From: Cutibacterium granulosum
GTDB lineage: Bacteria > Actinomycetota > Actinomycetes > Propionibacteriales > Propionibacteriaceae
Assembly (NCBI RefSeq): GCF_900186975.1
Contig: NZ_LT906441.1
Location: forward strand, 1,674,001-1,738,000
Reading direction: 5' to 3'
DNA: 64,000 nt
Made by a program: the position numbers and the translations under genes. The stretch's first letter is position 1. Each line of letters starts with the position of its first letter. The notes under the pieces were generated by a model, which had not been told where the DNA came from, searched no databases, and saw only the letters and a program-made list of their open reading frames with translations. Below are positions 47,987-57,540 of the stretch, piece after piece.

Positions 47987-48015
47987 GTGCTCCCCGTAGA
48001 CGCGGGGATGAGCCC
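47987..48015. CRISPR. Solitary type I-E-like CRISPR repeat (no array)
   Basis: A 29-base sequence, GTGCTCCCCGTAGACGCGGG followed by GATGAGCCC, with the CCCCG...CGGGG hairpin, length and ends typical of type I-E (Cas6e) repeats in actinobacteria. I found no second copy at the expected 61 bp spacing on either side and no cas genes in the window. It could be the relic of a decayed array or a standalone repeat. Confidence 0.6.
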
Positions 48016-48219
48016 GACTTTGCTCGAAAGGTACACGTACCTGGACGCTGAACCCACATCCCGTGCAGACAGGCAATCCGTCAAATTCATCAGTCCAAGT
48101 TCTTCCGAATCAGTTTCAAGCACTTGGGCAGCACGTTCGAGCCGTAGGCCATCGCCCCTGACGATCCCCCGACGTCATACGAATCCTTGGTCTCCATCCG
48201 GATTATGTACATTGTCCCC

Positions 48220-49614
48220 ATGCAGTCGCGCCGTGACGAAACGTCGAACAGTTCCCCCACCACCGGCCACCGGGACGTCAATCCCAAGGCCGCCGTACCG
48301 ATCATGCTCACCGCCTTCGTGCTGTGCCTCATGATCGACAACGGTTTCAAGTTCATGACCTCCCCCATCGCCCACGACCTGCACCTGTCGGAGAACACGG
48401 CATCCCTGCAGGCAAGCCTGGCCGGAATCGTCATCGGCATTGGTGCCATGGTCTACGCCGCCCTGGCCGACAGCGTGAGTATCCGCACCCTGCTCATCAT
48501 CGGCATGGCTCTGGTGGGCGTCGGCTCGCTCATCGGGTTCCTCTTCCACGGCGTCTGGCCGATGGTGCTCACCGGCCGGCTCATCCAGACCTCCGGCCTG
48601 GCCTGCGCGGAAACCCTGTACGTCATCTACGTCACCAAGCACCTGCCCGAGAAGGACCAGAAAACCTATCTGGGTTTCTCGACCTCGGCCTTCCAGCTGG
48701 CCATGCTGCTGGGCGTGCTCACCAGCGGTGTCGTCGCCACCTACATCTCGTGGACGGCCATGTTCCTCGTGGCACTCATCCTGGTGCTCACCATCCCGGT
48801 CATCGTCAAGACCGTTCCGGCCGAGGAGACCACCCAGGCCCACGTCGACGTCCTCGGACTCTTCCTCATCGCGGTGTTCTCCTCCAGCCTCATCATCTTC
48901 GTGGGAAATTTCGCCTGGTTGCCCGCCGTCGTCGCCCTGGTGGGAATTGCCCTGTTCATCTGGCACATCCACGCCCACGGCGAGACGATCGTGCAACCGG
49001 AGTTCTTCCACAACGGTCGTTACGTCACCACCCTCCTCGTGGTGCTCGTCGTCTATTCCACCCAGTTGGGGCTGTCGGCCGTCGTCATCCCCGGAGCCGT
49101 GCAGTACGTGCACCACCAGACCCTCGCCACCGCGTCATTCCTCATCGTTCCGGGATATGCAGTGGGTGCCATCGTCGGGGCCCTGTCTGGCCAGATCGGC
49201 AGGCGACTCACCTCCCGACGCGCCATCCTCACCGCGCTGGGCCTCATCCTGGTGGCCCTCGTGCTCACCGCATGCCTCATCTCCCAGAACACCTGGGTGC
49301 TCGTCATCGCCATGATGTTGTTCAGCGCCGGGTTCGCCATGATGTACGCACCCCTAGTCAACACCGCCATCGCCGACATTCCGGCGCAGAAGACCGGCAT
49401 CGCCATCGGTTTCTACAATCTGACGATCAACCTCGCCATCCCGCTGGGTATCGCCTACTCCTCGAAACTTGCCGACAGCAGGATCCATCTGCTCGGTGAC
49501 ACCGGGGTGGCCGCAACCTATTCGAGCATCCTGTGGATCCTCGCCATCATCGCCGCAGCCGGTATCGCCATCTTCCTCATTGCCGATCACCGTCTCGGCC
49601 GATCGAGCGTGTGA
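48220..49614 (+). CDS. MFS transporter (drug:H+ antiporter-like)
   Basis: A protein of about 464 residues with 12-14 hydrophobic segments. The cytoplasmic N-terminus (MQSRRDETSNSSP) precedes TM1. The loop after TM2 (YAALADSVSIRTLLIIG) stands at the MFS motif A position, and GRLIQTSGLACAETLYVIYV is the TM4-5 region. The C-terminal half contains SGQIGRRLTSRRAILTALG, a second motif-A copy. It resembles DHA-type efflux carriers; the substrate is unknown. The start is uncertain, since ATG 48220 and ATG 48205 both lack a clear ribosome site. It may be cotranscribed with the lipoprotein gene 71 bp downstream. Confidence 0.85.
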   Translation: MQSRRDETSNSSPTTGHRDVNPKAAVPIMLTAFVLCLMIDNGFKFMTSPIAHDLHLSENTASLQASLAGIVIGIGAMVYAALADSVSIRTLLIIGMALVGVGSLIGFLFHGVWPMVLTGRLIQTSGLACAETLYVIYVTKHLPEKDQKTYLGFSTSAFQLAMLLGVLTSGVVATYISWTAMFLVALILVLTIPVIVKTVPAEETTQAHVDVLGLFLIAVFSSSLIIFVGNFAWLPAVVALVGIALFIWHIHAHGETIVQPEFFHNGRYVTTLLVVLVVYSTQLGLSAVVIPGAVQYVHHQTLATASFLIVPGYAVGAIVGALSGQIGRRLTSRRAILTALGLILVALVLTACLISQNTWVLVIAMMLFSAGFAMMYAPLVNTAIADIPAQKTGIAIGFYNLTINLAIPLGIAYSSKLADSRIHLLGDTGVAATYSSILWILAIIAAAGIAIFLIADHRLGRSSV

Positions 49615-49685
49615 ACCAGCACTCATTTTGGCAAGGACGTATATTCCGAGAAGTACGTAGCAGACGATGCAAAGGTGAACAGACA

Positions 49686-50417
49686 ATGACCACAACGTTG
49701 AAGAAGGCCTGTGTGATTGGCATGGCGGGCATCATGACGATTGGTCTGGGCGCATGCGGCAACAAGTCGGACTCCTCCTCGAATGCCGCCGGCAGCGACT
49801 CTGCTGCCTCGACGTCCACGACGACACTCAAGCAGGTCAGCAAGGACGACTTCACCAAGACCTTCTCCGACAAGAAGGTGGGTGGCCAGAAATTCTCCGT
49901 CATTGACAGCTCCCAGGTCGGCTCCCAGATTGACCGGCTCAACCAGGCCGTGAGCCAGCTCAAGGTCTCCCCCGCCTCGTGTGACACGGTGTTCAAGCAA
50001 GTCAGCGCCGGCGTCACCAAGGACGAGATGAACAACGTCCTCGTGGCAGCTGGTGGCGACGAGTCCAAGCCGGTTGCCGTGACCTTCAACACGAAACTCA
50101 CCGACCGCCAGAAGAAGACCTACCAGTCCCAGGACGAACAGATCGCCAAATGCGGCAAGATGACGATGTCCGGTCAGGGACAGACCATGAACGTCAACGT
50201 CAAGACCAGCCCGCTCAAGGGGTACGAGAACATCTCCAAGCAGGCCTCCCTCATCGACACCACCAGCTCGATGGGCAAGAGCGACCAGCAGCACAACTAT
50301 CAGGCATACGTCTGGCTCACCGATGACCAGCTCATCCGTACCAGCGCCAGTGACGCCAAGACGGCCGAGTCCACGCTGAAATCCGCCATTGACGCGCTGA
50401 AGGTCGTGCAGGGCTGA
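49686..50417 (+). CDS. Small lipoprotein, family not recognised
   Basis: A 243-residue protein with a clear lipoprotein signal (MTTTLKKACVIGMAGIMTIG, then LGAC; lipid-modified Cys at about residue 24). A Ser/Asn-rich linker follows (SDSSSNAAGSDSAASTST). The mature domain has two Cys (about residues 100 and 154) that could pair, and alternates Lys- and Thr-rich segments such as FNTKLTDRQKKTYQSQDEQI. It resembles the Propionibacterium/Mycobacterium-type exported sensor-domain lipoproteins only loosely; I assign no function. AAAGG stands 10 bases before ATG 49686. It lies downstream of the MFS gene. Confidence 0.8.
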   Translation: MTTTLKKACVIGMAGIMTIGLGACGNKSDSSSNAAGSDSAASTSTTTLKQVSKDDFTKTFSDKKVGGQKFSVIDSSQVGSQIDRLNQAVSQLKVSPASCDTVFKQVSAGVTKDEMNNVLVAAGGDESKPVAVTFNTKLTDRQKKTYQSQDEQIAKCGKMTMSGQGQTMNVNVKTSPLKGYENISKQASLIDTTSSMGKSDQQHNYQAYVWLTDDQLIRTSASDAKTAESTLKSAIDALKVVQG

Positions 50418-50766
50418 GGCTGCCACTTTCCGGAAGCGGTTTTCCCGTGGGGTGGGTGTGATCGGCGCCCACCCCACAGCGGTGTTCGGTGGAGGATCAC
50501 TCGGGAACCCACATCTGCACTGGACGGTATTCCCCGAGCACGCATCGGCTCACGATTGGTGGTCACACGCTGCTGGTCAGTCATGCCTTCATGGTGAGTA
50601 ACGGAGGTCGGGACTAGTGCATCGTCATCACACCAGAAGGTGACGCGACCGTCGTATCCAAAGACAGCACCCAGATCAATGTCCTCGGCGGATCCGGATG
50701 GACTGACCGGAACGTCAGTTGACCGTCCAACCCCAAATGCTGGGCCGGATGTTCTAGATTTGTTAT
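50418..50766. other. Intergenic spacer with hairpin and possible gene remnant
   Basis: A 349 bp spacer. The hairpin at 50447-50477 follows the lipoprotein gene. Beyond it the minus strand contains about 60 protein-like codons (for example EDIDLGAVFGYDGRVTFWCD at about 50615-50690) with no start or complete frame. This may be a decayed gene. The right end leads into the marR operator. No other feature was seen. Confidence 0.3.
50447..50477 (+). terminator. Hairpin after the lipoprotein gene
   Basis: GTGGGGTGGG (50447-50456) pairs perfectly with CCCACCCCAC (50468-50477) around an 11-base loop. It stands 30 bases after the stop of the lipoprotein gene. The stem is strong but lacks a T-tail. Confidence 0.5.
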
Positions 50767-50778
50767 GTGACACATAAC
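50762..50778 (+). promoter_or_regulatory. Palindromic operator overlapping the marR start codon
   Basis: GTTATGTG-A-CACATAAC is a perfect 17 bp dyad that contains the GTG start at 50767. Its size and AT-rich arms are typical of MarR-dimer sites, so autorepression is the likely role. Because the dyad covers the start codon and there is no ribosome site, a leaderless transcript is also likely. Confidence 0.65.
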
Positions 50779-51216
50779 GATTCCGAGGCAATCTCCACTG
50801 TGCGTGCATGGTGGGAGCTCGAGCAGGCCTTCGCCGCGTTCAACGCTGAGCTGCACCGAGACTACGACGTGACGGGCGGCCAACTCGCGCTCTTGCGCAT
50901 CATCGCGGAGCGACAGCCGGTCACGATTCGTGAGCTGAGACGAGAACTCGACTGGCATCCCGCATCGCTTGGCCAGCTGGTGCAACGTCTGGTGGACCGG
51001 GGGTTGGTGGTTCGAACCCGCGATGCCGCCGATCGACGCGTCCGGACGCTCAGCCTCTCGCGGAGCGGGCAGGAACTACTTGCCAAGACGCCGTTGGTGG
51101 GCCCAGTCCGGCTGCGCCAGGTCGAGCTGCCCACCGGTGACTTGGCGATCATGCGGCGTGGCTTCGAGGTGGCCATAAAGGCGTTCGCCCTCACACCCTG
51201 GAGCCACGATGAATGA
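50767..51216 (+). CDS. MarR-family transcriptional regulator
   Basis: A 149-residue winged-helix protein. The N-terminal dimerisation helix holds VRAWWELEQAFAAFNAEL, the DNA-binding helices PVTIRELRRELDWHPASLGQ and VQRLVDRGLVVR, and the wing DAADRRVRTLSLSRSG. Its own start GTG 50767 sits inside a perfect palindrome, which suggests autorepression. It overlaps the TfoX-C gene by 8 bases and heads a three-gene mini-operon. The ligand and other targets are unknown. It lies immediately downstream of the 3' side of ssrA, a region often used by integrating elements. Confidence 0.88.
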   Translation: MTHNDSEAISTVRAWWELEQAFAAFNAELHRDYDVTGGQLALLRIIAERQPVTIRELRRELDWHPASLGQLVQRLVDRGLVVRTRDAADRRVRTLSLSRSGQELLAKTPLVGPVRLRQVELPTGDLAIMRRGFEVAIKAFALTPWSHDE

Positions 51217-51451
51217 GCTCGAGTCCCTTCCCAACATCGGTCCCGAGCTGGCGCACGCCCTACGCTCGGCTGGAATCGCAGATTCAGACGCCCTGCGGCA
51301 AATCGGTGCCATCGAGGCCTGGTGGCGGATCCATCCCCGCTTCACCTGCCTGCACTCGCTGCTCGCACTGGAAGGCGCCGTCCAAGGCATTCCCAAACGA
51401 CAGCTCGACGAAACAACTCGACGTCATCTCAAGGAGGCCACACAACCGTGA
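51209..51451 (+). CDS. TfoX C-terminal-domain protein
   Basis: An 80-residue protein beginning MNELESLPNIGPELAHALRS and continuing with AIEAWWRIHPRFTCLHSLLA. This is the stand-alone TfoX_C fold, with the helix-hairpin-helix-like LPNIGPELAHAL. Full-length TfoX/Sxy regulates competence in gammaproteobacteria, but the isolated C-domain is of unknown role. GGAG lies five bases before ATG 51209, and the gene overlaps both neighbours, so expression is coupled to the MarR regulator. Confidence 0.82.
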   Translation: MNELESLPNIGPELAHALRSAGIADSDALRQIGAIEAWWRIHPRFTCLHSLLALEGAVQGIPKRQLDETTRRHLKEATQP

Positions 51452-51789
51452 TTCGACCCATCCGGATCGACAACGTGCTCATCGACGTACCGAATGTCGA
51501 GCAAGCCGCTGCTTGGTACCAAGAGTACGCAGGGCTCGCAGTGCTCTTCACCACCCCAGACATCGCAGTCCTACACACCGAAGACCATGCTGGCCCTGGC
51601 ATCCTCCTGCGTCGCAGCGATCGTCCCAGCCATGGGACCGTCTGGTTCGAAGTCGCGGATGCCCAGCTCGTCGCCGACGCCTGGGGACTGCCGGTGTTCG
51701 CTGTTGCCACCGGAAAATGCGTCGAAATCCAGGACCCGTGGGGAAACACCGTGGGATTCACTGACTACTCGAACACTCACACGGCATGA
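51448..51789 (+). CDS. VOC/glyoxalase-fold protein
   Basis: A 113-residue single-unit vicinal-oxygen-chelate protein. The strand-helix pattern NVLIDVPNVEQAAAWYQEYA opens it, and EIQDPWGNTVGFTDYS closes it with a Glu at the usual metal-ligand position. Members include glyoxalases, dioxygenases and antibiotic-binding resistance proteins. The combination with a MarR regulator points to small-molecule sensing or detoxification, which is inferred. The start GTG 51448 overlaps the TfoX-C stop (GTGA), with AAGGAGG at 51431-51437. Confidence 0.85.
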   Translation: MIRPIRIDNVLIDVPNVEQAAAWYQEYAGLAVLFTTPDIAVLHTEDHAGPGILLRRSDRPSHGTVWFEVADAQLVADAWGLPVFAVATGKCVEIQDPWGNTVGFTDYSNTHTA

Positions 51790-51907
51790 CCCACGCCAAC
51801 ACAGTCCTCAACCCTCACTCGCACCAAATCGCTCAGACCAGGGGTTTTGTGTCGGAACCGTGAATACTCACGCGCGGGGCCCAAAATGACACATACGCAT
51901 GACAAAA

Positions 51908-51945
51908 TGCCTGCTGACGCATCACAATGTGAGCGCCAGCAGGCA
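51908..51945 (-). terminator. Rho-independent terminator of ssrA
   Basis: A perfect 9 bp stem, TGCCTGCTG (51908-51916) with CAGCAGGCA (51937-51945), begins two bases after the tmRNA CCA end in its reading direction. It is followed on the minus strand by ATTTTGTC. Confidence 0.75.
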
Positions 51946-51947
51946 CG

Positions 51948-52317
51948 TGGTGGAGATGGCGGGAATTGAACCCGCGTCCTTGAAAGGCGAACCAGACATT
52001 CTCCGGGCGCAGTCGATGCTGTCGTGTTGCTCGGCCCCTGCACTCGCACCGACACGGTGCAGACAGGCCCAGTCGCAGAAAAAGTCCCACTCAGCCGCTA
52101 CGACACAGCTGAGCAGCAAGTCCTCTCAACGAGGCCAGGATCCGGGCGGAGGACCACACCCGGGCTGACCCTTCGATCACCGATCAGGCGGCGAGAGCGA
52201 AGTCAGTGCGATTGTTATCGGCACTTATTGGTTTCCAGGGATCGTTAACGAGTTGACCCTGGCTTCTCGGCCCGCTTCTCCTGGAACCACCGTTCCAAGT
52301 CGAAACCAGTCATCCCC
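51948..52317 (-). ncRNA. ssrA: Transfer-messenger RNA (tmRNA)
   Basis: About 370 nt. The 5' end GGGGATGACTGGTTTCGAC and the 3' end GGTTCAATTCCCGCCATCTC followed by CACCA form the tRNA-like domain; GGGGAUG pairs with CAUCUCC. The tag frame (52222-52184) resumes at GCC and reads ADNNRTDFALAA then TGA, a typical actinobacterial proteolysis tag ending in ALAA. It rescues stalled ribosomes together with SmpB, whose gene lies 3 kb upstream of it on the same strand. It has its own terminator and a promoter-like sequence. Confidence 0.97.
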
Positions 52318-52338
52318 TCTGTGGAGTTGTACCAGATC

Positions 52339-52366
52339 ATTTTAGTCTTTTCACGACAGGAAGCAA
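52339..52366 (-). promoter_or_regulatory. Probable ssrA promoter
   Basis: On the minus strand TTGCTT (52366-52361), a 16-base spacer and TAAAAT (52344-52339) precede the tmRNA 5' end by about 21 bases. Transcription would start about 14 bases before the mature end, leaving a short leader for RNase P. Confidence 0.5.
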
Positions 52367-52562
52367 CCCCGTGACTCGATCGCATCATGGGGCCACGTCC
52401 TCACATGGCACGAGCCAGATTGATGGGGAGCTCAGTGGGAACGATTGCTGATCGAGGGCACTACGCCAGTAGCTCTGGGGCCAAGAAGAACTGTGGCCAC
52501 GGAAACCCAGGATTCGCATGGGCCACCGGAGGCACCGGTCGGTTGCAGCCCAGGACCGGCCC

Positions 52563-53153
52563 TCAGTCGGGGCGCTGCCCCTCGTCCACGATCCTGGGCA
52601 GCATCTTCATCACCGGATCGTCCCAGTCAGTTCCCTCGAAGGCCTTGATGGCACGGATGAGCGTCCCCAACACCCACACGATTCCCCAGGCCCACATGGC
52701 GTCGCCAACGGCACCGTTCAAGTCCATGTTGCCCACACCGATCACGATCATCGTGATGACGACAAGGCCGAACATGTCAATCTGGAAATTGGCCTGCTTG
52801 GCAATCTGTCGGCGCGACCACGATCCCCTCTCGCTGATCGCGACACCGACGAGCGGACCGAACGGGCCGGTGAACAGAGCGCTGAGCCCCACGATGCCAG
52901 CACCCACGCTCGAGCCGTGAGTGGGCAGAGGACGAGTGCTCACCGCACTCGACACCAGGGGGACGGTGGCCAGGCCACGCAGGGTGGCATTGAGCTCCCG
53001 ACGGGTCTTGGCACGCATCGCCTGCTCGACCCGTTGCTCCCACTCCCCGTGGTCCAGACGGCCGTCGGCCAACGCCACACCCAAGTAGTCGATGACGCGG
53101 TCACGCTGCTCATTCGTCACCCGGAGATCAAGGATGTCGTCGGTGCCAGTCAT
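52563..53153 (-). CDS. DUF1707 SHOCT-like domain membrane protein
   Basis: A 196-residue protein. The N-terminal DUF1707 motif reads LRVTNEQRDRVIDYLGVALA then DGRLDHGEWEQRV (about residues 9-42), a short helical module common in actinobacteria. A polar linker and two to three hydrophobic segments follow (about 87-110, 128-150 and 158-172). DUF1707 proteins are usually small membrane proteins of unknown role. ATG 53153 is only one base from GGAGG; ATG 53171 is an alternative. It is upstream of ssrA in the same direction, and is separated from argH by a repeat-rich spacer. Confidence 0.8.
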   Translation of the reverse strand: MTGTDDILDLRVTNEQRDRVIDYLGVALADGRLDHGEWEQRVEQAMRAKTRRELNATLRGLATVPLVSSAVSTRPLPTHGSSVGAGIVGLSALFTGPFGPLVGVAISERGSWSRRQIAKQANFQIDMFGLVVITMIVIGVGNMDLNGAVGDAMWAWGIVWVLGTLIRAIKAFEGTDWDDPVMKMLPRIVDEGQRPD

Positions 53154-53696
53154 GCCTCCATTCTGCCGCATGTGACAAACCCCACGACACAGCCACTCGA
53201 AGTGCGGGGCGGGTGGGTGCGCAACAACACCGAACGCGCAGCTGCTGGAACACGGTCCCGGATCCACAGTGGCTGGGTGCCCCGGAACGAGCTGGGGGCC
53301 AGTCGTGCTCACCCCCCAAGCAGTGCGAGGGTGCTGGGTCCCGGAACGAGCTGAGGCAATCGTGCTCACGTGCCTCAAGTAGGGCGTGCCCCGAAACGAG
53401 CTGCACAGTCATGCTCGCGTGCCCCCAAGCAGGGTGAGTTTGCGCGCCACCTCCTGAACGAGCACCTGAACGAGCTGGGCGCCGAACCTGCCATGTCACT
53501 GAATGAGCCAAGTCACCTCATGATCCCAAGTCACTGGGTGAACCGGGGTCATGGGGTGAGGAGGCGGGCAGCCTGTGGTCATTTGGCAGTCTGGTGCTGC
53601 GAGGGGTGAGGGGCAGAGCAGTCTGAGACCACTGGACAGTCTGGGATCACAGGGCGGTCTGGCGCTGCGAGGGGTGAGGGGCCGGGTGGCTTGGCG
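53154..53696. repeat. Repeat-rich spacer between the DUF1707 gene and argH
   Basis: A 543 bp spacer without a supportable gene. The word CCCGRAACGAGCTG recurs at 53281, 53340 and 53390, each followed by a ...GTCRTGCTC... segment and CAAGCAG or CAAGTAG, so this is a degenerate 50-59 bp tandem repeat; a fourth partial copy (GAACGAGCTG) lies near 53468. Nearer argH, a 30 bp unit (53585-53614 and 53653-53682) duplicates sequence resembling the argH 3' end at 53703-53721. Confidence 0.75.
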
Positions 53697-55241
<1,545 letters not shown>

Positions 55242-55295
55242 TCACGGGCCTGCAGCCAGCCTAGCGAGTGGTGGATCGAGTACGGGACGTTCGGC

Positions 55296-55775
55296 TCACC
55301 GACGTCGCTTGAGTCGGCTCGACATGGCCCGTTCCGCCTCGCGTTTGGCGTCCCGCGCCTTGATCGCCTCGCGTTTGTCCCATTCCCTCTTTCCGGTGGC
55401 AACGGCGATCTCAACCTTCGCGTACCCGTCCTTGAAGTACAGCTCCAACGGGACGATCGTCTTGCCCGGGGAATCCATCTCACGAGAGATCTTGGCAATC
55501 TCGCGTTTGTTGAGCAGCAATTTGCGTTTGCGCATGACGTCGTGATTGCGCCAGGTACCAAACGCATATTCGGGGATGTGCAGGTTGTAGAGCCACACCT
55601 CACCATGCTCGTCCACCTGGGCAAAGGCATCCGCCAGGGAGGCCTTGCCTGCTCGCAGTGACTTCACCTCGGTGCCCTGCAGGACGAGTCCCGCCTCCCA
55701 GGTGTCACCGATGGTGTAGTCGTGGCGCGCCTTCTTGTTGCGAGCGACGACTGTCAACCCTCTCTCACGAGGCAT
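55296..55775 (-). CDS. smpB: SsrA-binding protein SmpB
   Basis: A 159-residue protein. The conserved core includes [40 protein letters not shown] and [15 protein letters not shown], with the basic C-terminal tail [16 protein letters not shown] that mimics an mRNA in the decoding site. It delivers tmRNA to stalled ribosomes. ATG 55775 follows GGAAGG. It belongs to the prfB-ftsE-ftsX-smpB order conserved in actinobacteria, and lies 3 kb from ssrA. Confidence 0.96.
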   Translation of the reverse strand: MPRERGLTVVARNKKARHDYTIGDTWEAGLVLQGTEVKSLRAGKASLADAFAQVDEHGEVWLYNLHIPEYAFGTWRNHDVMRKRKLLLNKREIAKISREMDSPGKTIVPLELYFKDGYAKVEIAVATGKREWDKREAIKARDAKREAERAMSSRLKRRR

Positions 55776-56000
55776 GGGGCCTTCCTCTCCATCGACGACA
55801 GGAGTACAAATCCTATCGCGACGTGGCCGCCGGGGCGATCACCATTGATCGCAGCGGCACAATACCGTCGGCACCGTCGACGTGGGCCATCCACCACCTG
55901 ACATGGCAAGGGCTTGGCACGGCACGCCTGTGCACCAGGCCGGCGCGACAGGCATGGGGTGGTCCGATCAGCCCACGCCGATCAGACCACCCCACCGGTT

Positions 56001-57506
56001 TCAGAACCAACGACCCATCGGATTCTCACGGTTTCCATCGGTCCACACCATGAAATGCAGGTGGCAACCCGTCGAGAAACCCGTGGTGCCGACATAGCCG
56101 ATGACCTGGCCGCGCGACACGTGCTGCCCGACCCCGACCGTGTAGCTGCTGGCATGGTTGTACCCGGTCGTCACGTAGTGGCCGCCGATCTTGCCATGAT
56201 CGAGCATGAGCCGGTTCCCGTAACCCCTGTTGAAGTACTTCTCGGCAACGACTCCGTCTCGAGGCGCCCGGATCGGGGTGCCGCACGAGGCGCCGAAGTC
56301 GGTGCCGTCATGGAGCTTCCACACGTGCAGGACGGGGTGGAACCGCTGTCCGTAGGGTGAGGTGATCGGGCCGTTGACCGGGTAGTCGAAGTACGAGGAC
56401 GCCTTCCTGGTGCTGCCCGAGGACCTCTTGTGCGCCTTCTTCGGGTGATGGCGATGAGGCCTGCTGTGCTTGGCGGATTTCCTGGACGTCGACTCGGCCT
56501 TCTTGGCAGCCTTCTTCTCGGCAGCGGCCTTGGCGGCAGCTTCCTTGGCGCGTCGCTCGGCCTCGGCGCGTCTGCGAGCTTCCTCGGCACGTTTGGCAGC
56601 AGCGATGCGCTCCTTGATGCGCTTGTCGAGCTGGTCCTCCTCGGCACGCAGCTCCTCCTGGTGCTTGCGCTCCCCCGCAAGCTTGGCGTCCGCGCTCTTC
56701 TTGGCCTGCTCGTTGGCCGTCACGGCCGCAGCGACATCCTGCTTGGCAGTGCCGGCTGCAGACTCGGCCTGCTGCTTGCGCTCCAGGAGATCCTCGACGG
56801 CCTGCTTCTCACGCGCGACCCGATCTCGCGCCTGCTTCTCCACGTCGCGTGCCTTGCTGAGTGCGATCTGGCGAGTCTCAAGCTGGTCCAGTGCCTGCTG
56901 CCCCCCGGCCATGAGGGCGTTGGACCACTGAATACGTGCGTTCATGTCGCCTGAGTCCATGTTCGTGAGGAATGTCGCAACACCCATCATGGGGGTCTGC
57001 TGCTGGACCGTTCGACTCACGACGACGGAAAGTTTCCGGTGCTCCCGCACCTGGGCTGCCTCGTTGCTCCTGACCTTCTGCTCGGCACGGGAGAGGTCAC
57101 TCCTCGCCTTCTGCAGTTCGGCGGCCTTGGCCTCATCGGCTGCCTTCGCCTGGGAGACGGCGTCCTGGGCACCCTGCAAGGTCTTTCTGGCCTGGTCCAG
57201 GTCGTTCTGGGACTTCTGCAAGGCGTCGGCCGCCTTGTTGACCTCGTCACTGTAGCCCTCAGCGGCAGCCTCGGACTTCGTGATCTGCTTGGAGACCTCG
57301 TCCTTGCGATCGGTGAGGTCGTCGGCGGAAGCCGTGTGGATGGTTCCGGCAGCGCTCACCGCCCACCCACTCAGTCCGACGACGAAGGCCAGTGCCAGGC
57401 CCTGGACCCGGCGATGACGCCGCGACATGGCGCTGGGATCGTCCTTGGCATCTCGCTGGGGCGAAGCGAACGTGGTCGATTTGGCCGGGGGAAGCAGCCT
57501 CCTCAT
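56001..57506 (-). CDS. Exported coiled-coil M23 (LytM) peptidase, likely FtsEX effector
   Basis: A 501-residue protein. A basic N-terminus and hydrophobic signal segment (about residues 36-60, ending TASA) precede a long coiled coil (about 62-330, Lys/Glu/Ala/Gln-rich). A His/Arg/Lys-rich linker and a C-terminal LytM domain follow. The zinc ligands are intact: HDGTDFG (HxxxD type) and HLHF. The shape (signal, coiled coil, LytM) is that of EnvC/PcsB-like activators or hydrolases controlled by FtsEX, and ftsX ends just 34 bp upstream. It could cleave septal peptidoglycan peptides itself. ATG 57506 has GAAGGG six bases upstream. Confidence 0.88.
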   Translation of the reverse strand: MRRLLPPAKSTTFASPQRDAKDDPSAMSRRHRRVQGLALAFVVGLSGWAVSAAGTIHTASADDLTDRKDEVSKQITKSEAAAEGYSDEVNKAADALQKSQNDLDQARKTLQGAQDAVSQAKAADEAKAAELQKARSDLSRAEQKVRSNEAAQVREHRKLSVVVSRTVQQQTPMMGVATFLTNMDSGDMNARIQWSNALMAGGQQALDQLETRQIALSKARDVEKQARDRVAREKQAVEDLLERKQQAESAAGTAKQDVAAAVTANEQAKKSADAKLAGERKHQEELRAEEDQLDKRIKERIAAAKRAEEARRRAEAERRAKEAAAKAAAEKKAAKKAESTSRKSAKHSRPHRHHPKKAHKRSSGSTRKASSYFDYPVNGPITSPYGQRFHPVLHVWKLHDGTDFGASCGTPIRAPRDGVVAEKYFNRGYGNRLMLDHGKIGGHYVTTGYNHASSYTVGVGQHVSRGQVIGYVGTTGFSTGCHLHFMVWTDGNRENPMGRWF

Positions 57507-57540
57507 ATGACACCCTTCTTTCCTGACATGCTGTGACTAC

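Noticed and set aside
47987-48015. Reading the CRISPR-like repeat as a simple terminator
   Set aside because: It has the exact 29-base length and end sequences of type I-E repeats. It lacks a T-run and stands upstream of yqgE rather than after a gene.
50300-50809. A 169-codon minus-strand frame across the lipoprotein 3' end and marR start
   Set aside because: It runs through the lipoprotein coding end, a hairpin and the marR operator, so it cannot be an intact gene. Only its middle part was kept as a possible remnant.
51790-51947. Integrated-element att site at the ssrA 3' end
   Set aside because: I searched by eye for a second copy of the tmRNA 3' sequence in the flanking genes and found none, and there is no integrase gene.
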